This document shows, one piece after another, positions 4,952 to 8,988 of a stretch of DNA of 8,988 nt (position 1 is the first letter of the stretch; the number at the start of each line of letters is the position of its first letter). The notes beneath the pieces are model-generated. The model searched no databases and was not told the origin of the DNA. It worked only from the letters and a program-made list of their open reading frames with translations. The DNA is taken from positions 1 through 8,988 of the forward strand of contig CAZZEX010000146.1 in assembly GCA_964653285.1 (NCBI GenBank), written 5' to 3'. The stretch comes from CAZZEX01 sp964653285. GTDB lineage: Bacteria; Chloroflexota; Anaerolineae; B4-G1. The translations under genes and the position numbers were made by a program.

Positions 4952-7498
4952 TTGGAGATTGGCACCGTACAACCGGTAGACATCGAGCGTGAGATGCGCA
5001 GCGCCTATCTGGACTACGCGATGAGCGTCATCGTCTCGCGCGCCCTTCCCGACGCCCGCGACGGCCTCAAGCCAGTCCAGCGCCGCATCCTCTACGCCAT
5101 GCACGACATGGGCCTGCGGCCCAACACCCCCTACAAGAAATCAGCCCGCATCGTCGGCGAGGTGTTGGGCAAGTACCACCCCCACGGTGACTCGGCGGTC
5201 TACGAGGCGATGGCCCGTATGGCCCAGGACTTCAGTCTGCGCTACCCGCTGGTGGACGGGCAGGGGAACTTCGGTTCGGTGGACGGCGATAGCCCCGCCG
5301 CGATGCGCTACACCGAGGCTCGCCTGAATCGCATCGCCACCGAACTCCTGCTCGACATTGAGAAAGACACCATAGATTGGGCAGACAACTTCGATGGCGC
5401 GCTGCAGGAGCCATCTGTGCTCCCAGCCGCCATACCCAACTTGCTGGTCAACGGCTCCTCCGGCATCGCCGTCGGCATGGCGACCAACGTCCCCCCTCAT
5501 AACCTGGACGAAGTGTGCGACGCGCTGGGCTACCTGATTGATCGGTGGGACGAGTTGGACGAGGTAACGGTTGAGGACCTGATGCAATACGTCGAGGGGC
5601 CCGATTTCCCCACTGGCGGCATCATCGTCGGGCGGGAGGGGATCACGCAAGCCTACGCCACCGGCCACGGGCGGATCGTCGTGCGGGCGGTGACCCACGC
5701 CGAGGAAATGTCCGGCAGCCGTCACCGCATCGTCATCACTGAGCTGCCCTACCAGACCAATAAGTCATCCCTACTGGAGCGCATCGCCTCTCTCGTTCGC
5801 TCCGGCCGGATCGCCACCATCTCCGACATGCGGGACGAGTCGGACCGGCGCGGAATGAGCATCATCATTGAACTCAAGCGTGGTGCACAACCACGCAAGA
5901 CGCTCAACCAACTCTTCAAATACACCCCCCTTCAGTCCACCTTCGGCGTGCAGATGCTGGCGCTGGTGAACGATGAACCGCGCTTACTGAGTCTCAAGCG
6001 AGCGCTGCAACTCTACGTCGAGCACCGCCGTGACGTGCTGACCCGCCGTACGCGCCACGAACTGGAGAAAGCCCGCCATCGCACCCACGTCCTCGAAGGT
6101 CTGAAGATTGCCCTCGACCACCTGGACGCCGTCATCCAGACGATTCGCCAGTCGCCCGACGCCGAAATCGCCCACAGACGGCTGATGGAGCGCTTCGAAC
6201 TGACGGAGATCCAGGCCCAGGCGATTCTGGACATGCAACTGCGACGGCTGGCGGCACTGGAACGCCAGAAAATCGAAGACGAGTACCTGGAGCTGATCCA
6301 GCGCATCGCCTACCTGGAGGATCTGCTGGCCTCGCCGCGCAAGATCCTGTACCTCATCAAGGAAGCGTTGGCCGACCTGAAACACACCTACGGCGACGGT
6401 CGCCGCACCCGCATCGTCAAGGAGGAAATGGATTTCGAGGAGGAGGACCTGGTCGTCGAGGAGGACGTGCTGATCACCATCACACAGCGCAGTTACATCA
6501 AGCGTGTGCCGGTGGAAGCCTACCGTGCCCAAGGTCGTGGCGGGCGCGGGGTGATCGGGATGACCATCCGCGACGAGGATGCTATACTCTACCTATTCTC
6601 CGCTCGCACTCTCGACTCTGTCCTCTTCTTTAGCAACCGTGGCAAGGTCTACCAGGAGCGCGTCTACCAGATTCCCAGCGCCGACCGCACTGCCAAGGGC
6701 GTGCTGTTGGCCGGTATCCTTGCACTTGATGCCGACGAGCGAATCACAGCGACGGTAGTCGTGCCGGATTCCGAGCGGGTAGGGGCGCGGTCACCGCGCC
6801 CCTACCTGATGATGGTCACGCGTCAGGGCCAGGCCAAGCGTCTCCAGTTGAGCGAGTTTAACAGCGTGCGGCCCAGCGGGCTAATCGCCATACGCCTGGA
6901 GGAAGGAGACGAATTGGGCTGGACCAGCCTGACACGGGGCGATCAAGATATCGTCATTGTAACTGAGCAGGGGCAGGCGTTGCGCTTTCGCGAGGACACC
7001 GTGCGCCCGATGGGGCGTGCTGCCGCTGGCGTCAATGGCATCAAACTGATTCCAGGCGACTACGTCGCCAGCGCCTGCATCGTCGAGCAGCATCCTGAGC
7101 CTGTCGAAGGACCAGAGGCCGAACTGCTGATTGTCACCACCAAAGGGTACGGCAAGCGCACGCCCCTGGGCGAGTTCCCGGTCAAGGGACGCTACGGCAA
7201 GGGGGTGCGCTGCCTGGGGGGCAAACGGGAGCGCACCGGCGTCATCGCCGCCGCCCGCGTGGTGCACCTCGACGACGAAGTCACACTCATCTCGTCGGAG
7301 GGCATGGTGTTGCGCACTCGTGTGGCCGACATTCCCCAGATGGGGCGGGGGGCTCGGGGGGCGAAGGTGATGAAGTTGAACCCGGGGGATGAGGCAACGT
7401 CGGTGGCGGTGGTGAGCAATGAGTCAATGAACAATGAACAATGTCGAGGCCGCGATGCGCCAATTGAGACTACATTGGGAAGTTTACGTCTGGGATGA
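4952..7498 (+). CDS. gyrA: DNA gyrase subunit A
   Basis: This 848-residue subunit breaks and rejoins DNA in the GyrA2GyrB2 enzyme that introduces negative supercoils. The N-terminal breakage domain has the catalytic tyrosine at residue 120 (AAMRYTEARL). The quinolone-contact region GKYHPHGDSAVYEAM has Ser81 and Glu85, the drug-sensitive type of residues. The C-terminal beta-pinwheel domain carries a GyrA-box, QGRGGRG (about 527-533), which argues for GyrA and not ParC. TTG 4952 is chosen because GGAGG ends 6 nt upstream, a good promoter lies just before it, and the protein then begins like other GyrA proteins; the open frame back to 4583 is fortuitous. Two insert-like segments interrupt the C-terminal domain (residues about 609-619 and 714-721). 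The last ~24 residues are atypical and overlap the next ORF. Confidence 0.96.
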   Translation: MEIGTVQPVDIEREMRSAYLDYAMSVIVSRALPDARDGLKPVQRRILYAMHDMGLRPNTPYKKSARIVGEVLGKYHPHGDSAVYEAMARMAQDFSLRYPLVDGQGNFGSVDGDSPAAMRYTEARLNRIATELLLDIEKDTIDWADNFDGALQEPSVLPAAIPNLLVNGSSGIAVGMATNVPPHNLDEVCDALGYLIDRWDELDEVTVEDLMQYVEGPDFPTGGIIVGREGITQAYATGHGRIVVRAVTHAEEMSGSRHRIVITELPYQTNKSSLLERIASLVRSGRIATISDMRDESDRRGMSIIIELKRGAQPRKTLNQLFKYTPLQSTFGVQMLALVNDEPRLLSLKRALQLYVEHRRDVLTRRTRHELEKARHRTHVLEGLKIALDHLDAVIQTIRQSPDAEIAHRRLMERFELTEIQAQAILDMQLRRLAALERQKIEDEYLELIQRIAYLEDLLASPRKILYLIKEALADLKHTYGDGRRTRIVKEEMDFEEEDLVVEEDVLITITQRSYIKRVPVEAYRAQGRGGRGVIGMTIRDEDAILYLFSARTLDSVLFFSNRGKVYQERVYQIPSADRTAKGVLLAGILALDADERITATVVVPDSERVGARSPRPYLMMVTRQGQAKRLQLSEFNSVRPSGLIAIRLEEGDELGWTSLTRGDQDIVIVTEQGQALRFREDTVRPMGRAAAGVNGIKLIPGDYVASACIVEQHPEPVEGPEAELLIVTTKGYGKRTPLGEFPVKGRYGKGVRCLGGKRERTGVIAAARVVHLDDEVTLISSEGMVLRTRVADIPQMGRGARGAKVMKLNPGDEATSVAVVSNESMNNEQCRGRDAPIETTLGSLRLG
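6778..6806. repeat. 29-bp palindromic element inside gyrA
   Basis: Perfect inverted repeat with 14-bp arms (GGTAGGGGCGCGGT and its complement) around a single central C. It is in frame and encodes about RVGARSPRPY, placed between VVVPD and YLMMVT in the C-terminal domain. At that point GyrA proteins usually have only a short turn. From memory, similar GTAGGGGCG...CGCCCCTAC palindromes are common as interspersed repeats in Chloroflexota and other genomes; copy number here is unknown. Confidence 0.7.
7093..7111. repeat. PEPVEG-type short interspersed repeat inside gyrA
   Basis: TCCTGAGCCTGTCGAAGGA is an imperfect palindrome. Its complement, TCCTTCGACAGGCTCAGGA, is a sequence I remember as a frequent interspersed repeat in many bacterial genomes. 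In frame it encodes HPEPVEGP (residues 714-721), inserted between two strands (ASACIVEQ and EAELLIVTTKGYGKRT) where homologues have a short loop. Confidence 0.6.
7417..7443. repeat. CAATGAA heptamer tandem repeat at the gyrA 3' end
   Basis: The units are CAATGAGT (degenerate, 8 nt), CAATGAA, CAATGAA and a partial CAATG. They lie in the last part of gyrA, encode SNESMNNEQ, and carry several ATG triplets. The tract marks the point where GyrA similarity stops and provides alternative starts for the following ORF. Confidence 0.65.
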
Positions 7499-7766
7499 AG
7501 GTGGATTGATAGGCCAAGTGAGGGTTGCTCAGGAGAGGCTGATATATGAGCGGCATGGCAGAGATAAATCGGAGGACATCTCTTGGCCTGATTTTATCAG
7601 CAAACTGCGTGCCATTGAAACCGAGAAATGGAGTGATTTGCATCTTTGTACTCACATGGACAAGGACCGAGCCACAGCCGCAGGCATTCCTATCGTTGAT
7701 CCGGTGACAGAAGTCTATCAAGCGTTGTTGCCACTTTACGAGGCAAGTGTACGACGCGCTAGTTGA
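7455..7766 (+). CDS. Small hypothetical protein, partner of the DUF3800 gene
   Basis: I do not recognise this ~103-residue protein. It has no signal peptide or membrane segment. It looks like a mixed alpha/beta soluble protein: a strand-rich start (LRLHWEVYVWDEGGLIGQVRV), a charged middle (ERHGRDKSEDISWPDF) and a C-terminal helix (VTEVYQALLPLYEASVRR). ATG 7455 is preferred because GAGG lies 5 nt upstream; ATG 7434, inside the heptamer repeat, would add 7 residues. It overlaps the end of gyrA by 44 nt. The downstream DUF3800 frame starts at or just after its stop (TTGA overlap at 7763-7766, or ATG 7772 or 7811), so the two are likely co-translated. Composition is more AT-rich than gyrA, consistent with acquired DNA. 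Confidence 0.6.
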   Translation: MRQLRLHWEVYVWDEGGLIGQVRVAQERLIYERHGRDKSEDISWPDFISKLRAIETEKWSDLHLCTHMDKDRATAAGIPIVDPVTEVYQALLPLYEASVRRAS

Positions 7767-7810
7767 CGCGTATGGTGTCCTATGTCTGTTCCCAAATTGA
7801 GCAGCGGCGT

Positions 7811-8437
7811 ATGGACTCACTTGCATTTGCTGGCGACGAGACCGGGGACGTCAGTTTCAAGTTTGACAAGGGCGCATCACGATATTTCGTGGTCGCCATC
7901 ATTGCTACCGCTCATCCACATGAGTTGCGTGCTGCATTGGAGGCCTTGCGAATCAAGTACAACCTGCCTCAAAGATATGAGTTCCGTTTTCACAGAACCA
8001 CTGCCTCGCGACTCAGGACTGCCCTGTTCAATACATTGCGAGACCTCGATTACCGGATATGGGCTGTGGTGACGGACAAGACTGAACTGCCTGACGCTTT
8101 CCGAGTGATGCACCCGCGAGACTTCTACGTCTATTTTGTGACCGAGGCCATTCGTCTGATCCCGGAGGACGAGCGCAAAAAGGGATACTTGACCCTCGAT
8201 CAATTCGACGAGGCAGGGCATACGATAACAGCGCTCAAGCGAGGACTGGCCCACAGAGGCATTCCACGAGGCTTCAAGCAGATGCGGGCTAAGCGATCGC
8301 ACAGTGATGATCTCATCCAGATTGCAGACCTGGCCGCTGGCACGTTGCTGCGCTTGTACACCAGAGGAGACGATACAGCCTATCGGATCCTTCAGGCCAA
8401 GTTTGTCAAGTTGCTGGAGTATTGTCCGGGAGCATGA
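7811..8437 (+). CDS. DUF3800 domain protein (predicted RNase H-fold nuclease-like)
   Basis: This ~208-residue protein fits DUF3800. It has the N-terminal acidic motif AFAGDETGD (Asp9, Glu10, Asp13) followed by the hydrophobic strand SRYFVVAIIAT, a central strand with LTLDQFDEAG (Asp130), and the C-terminal motif HSDDLIQIADLAAGTLLRL (Asp166, Asp167, Asp173). The family is predicted to have an RNase H-like fold, and these acidic residues would be the metal-binding active site. Its biological role is not established, although members often occur in mobile or defence-associated regions. The start is uncertain: ATG 7811 places the motif at the N-terminus as is usual in the family, while ATG 7772 or TTG 7763 (4-bp overlap with the upstream stop) would add 13-16 residues. 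No start has a clear ribosome binding site, which suits translational coupling. Confidence 0.75.
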   Translation: MDSLAFAGDETGDVSFKFDKGASRYFVVAIIATAHPHELRAALEALRIKYNLPQRYEFRFHRTTASRLRTALFNTLRDLDYRIWAVVTDKTELPDAFRVMHPRDFYVYFVTEAIRLIPEDERKKGYLTLDQFDEAGHTITALKRGLAHRGIPRGFKQMRAKRSHSDDLIQIADLAAGTLLRLYTRGDDTAYRILQAKFVKLLEYCPGA

Positions 8438-8533
8438 AAAACCGCTCAGCTAGCCTGGGCTCGACGCCCAAGGCAGGCCGCCACAGTCGGCGACTCTTCA
8501 CTGAGCAGTAAAAAAACCGTGAAGGTTTTATTC
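8437..8533 (-). ncRNA. Candidate small RNA, antisense-convergent to the DUF3800 gene
   Basis: Transcription from the minus promoter at 8540-8568 should start near 8533. It would end at GGTTTTT (8437-8443), which coincides with the DUF3800 stop codon. The ~97-nt RNA can fold with an outer stem GCTCAG/CTGAGC (8501-8506 with 8444-8449) enclosing two hairpins. One is GCCTTGGGC/GCCCAGGC (8466-8474 with 8453-8460, one bulge); the other is GCCG/CGGC (8488-8491 with 8477-8480). The outer stem directly before the T-run could act as the terminator. No reading frame or known RNA family is recognised. Confidence 0.4.
8513..8529. terminator. Weak A/U-rich hairpin after DUF3800
   Basis: AAAACC, loop GTGAA, GGTTTT, with A's before and a short T-run after on the plus strand. 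It could weakly terminate plus-strand transcripts from DUF3800. On the minus strand it lies within 20 nt of the predicted start, so there it is more likely a 5' hairpin. Confidence 0.3.
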
Positions 8534-8539
8534 ACTAAT

Positions 8540-8568
8540 ATTATACACCGGAATACGGCGGATGTCAA
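8540..8568 (-). promoter_or_regulatory. Minus-strand promoter overlapping the nucleotidyltransferase start
   Basis: On the minus strand there is a perfect TTGACA (8563-8568), a 17-bp spacer and a perfect TATAAT (8540-8545). The -35 box overlaps the ATG (8562) of the plus-strand nucleotidyltransferase, so the two transcription units are arranged head to head. It would drive the candidate small RNA. Confidence 0.65.
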
Positions 8569-8988
8569 CCGCTCAGAAATCAAAACATCACTCGGCACAA
8601 ACGCCCGTCTGGCTGCCGGAACAAGTGCGGGCGGCGCTGGTGGCCTTTCAGGGGGCGCTGCTGGTGGCGTTCCCCGGCCAGATCCGGCGCATCATCCTCT
8701 ACGGCTCATACGCCCGTGGTGAGGCGGCCCCGGATTCGGACGTGGACGTGATGGTCGTCGTGGCCTGGGACGAGGAGCGGCTGCCCAATGGGTTCTATCG
8801 CTCGATGTACTGCGACCCGCGTTGGGAGACCATCGTGGACGCCGCGCACGACGTCTCACCGGAGCACGGCATCTGGGTATCCCCGCTCGTCGTCGGTGAA
8901 AACAGGTACGTGACTCATCAACGTTGGTCATTTTGGCTCTCTGGGAATTGCCGTGGCGGGCGCACTGGAAGCCCGAACTTGTTCGGGT
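8562..8988 (+). CDS. Minimal nucleotidyltransferase (MNT-like), 3' end outside window or disrupted
   Basis: The frame is open from ATG 8562 to the window edge (142 codons). The polymerase-beta-type nucleotidyltransferase motif is clear: LYGSYARGEAAPDSDVDVMVV (about residues 46-66), with the G-S loop and two catalytic Asp of the DSDVD motif, then a third-Asp candidate in WETIVDAAHDV. Such proteins move a nucleotide onto a target; MNT members often pair with a HEPN protein as toxin-antitoxin modules. No HEPN gene is visible, but it could lie to the right. From about codon 114 (after SPLVVGEN, nt ~8902) the sequence is no longer family-like (YVTHQRWSFWLSGNCRGGRT), which suggests a frameshift or an inserted element. 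The start has no strong ribosome binding site; the context GGCGG is directly adjacent. Confidence 0.6.
   Translation, partial: MSTAQKSKHHSAQTPVWLPEQVRAALVAFQGALLVAFPGQIRRIILYGSYARGEAAPDSDVDVMVVVAWDEERLPNGFYRSMYCDPRWETIVDAAHDVSPEHGIWVSPLVVGENRYVTHQRWSFWLSGNCRGGRTGSPNLFG
8972..8987. repeat. Palindrome at the right edge (possible repeat or mobile element end)
   Basis: CCCGAAC, 2-nt centre TT, GTTCGGG: a perfect 7-bp inverted repeat at the window edge. It may continue beyond the window. It follows the stretch where the nucleotidyltransferase frame loses family character, so it may be part of an inserted repeat. Confidence 0.35.

Noticed and set aside
5141..7267. Several long minus-strand open frames inside gyrA
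   Set aside because: These are shadows of GC-rich codon use; their translations are low-complexity and unlike known proteins, while the plus strand is clearly gyrA.
8692..8931. Minus-strand open frame opposite the nucleotidyltransferase
   Set aside because: It is Arg/Pro-rich, typical of an antisense shadow; the plus strand carries a clear catalytic motif.

Overview
The window comes from a GC-rich bacterial chromosome. The partial 16S rRNA at the left end, the TTG and GTG starts, and the short palindromic repeats scattered through genes are compatible with Chloroflexota. That placement is my judgement from sequence flavour, not from a tree. Every housekeeping gene with a visible control region has a textbook sigma-70-type promoter with a 17-bp spacer.

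Left part (1-1100): the 5' half of a 16S rRNA gene on the minus strand, its leader, and two consensus promoters (P2 near the gene, P1 further upstream). A strong terminator-like hairpin lies between P1 and P2, so P1 may make a separate structured RNA of about 130 nt. A divergent promoter drives the plus-strand genes.

Metal region (1104-4670): a FUR-family repressor, a lipoprotein metal-binding subunit, an ABC ATPase, an ABC-3 permease and a DUF523 (TudS-like) protein, closely spaced and probably co-transcribed. Two 21-bp palindromes of the same type sit at the regulator's transcription start and just before the binding-protein gene. This suggests that the regulator controls both itself and the transporter in response to zinc, manganese or a similar metal.

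Gyrase region (4671-7498): a 281-bp spacer with a good promoter leads into gyrA, which starts at TTG 4952. Three different repeat-like sequences lie inside gyrA: a 29-bp palindrome, a 19-bp PEPVEG-type repeat, and a heptamer tandem repeat at the 3' end that seems to have extended the reading frame into the next gene.

Accessory region (7455-8988): base composition becomes more AT-rich. It holds a small unrecognised ORF, a DUF3800 (predicted RNase H-fold) gene, a possible minus-strand small RNA with a perfect promoter and a T-rich end, and a minimal nucleotidyltransferase running off the window. The nucleotidyltransferase reading frame appears to lose family character near its end, next to another palindrome. 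The small ORF-DUF3800 pair and the nucleotidyltransferase-sRNA arrangement are the best candidates for something undescribed.
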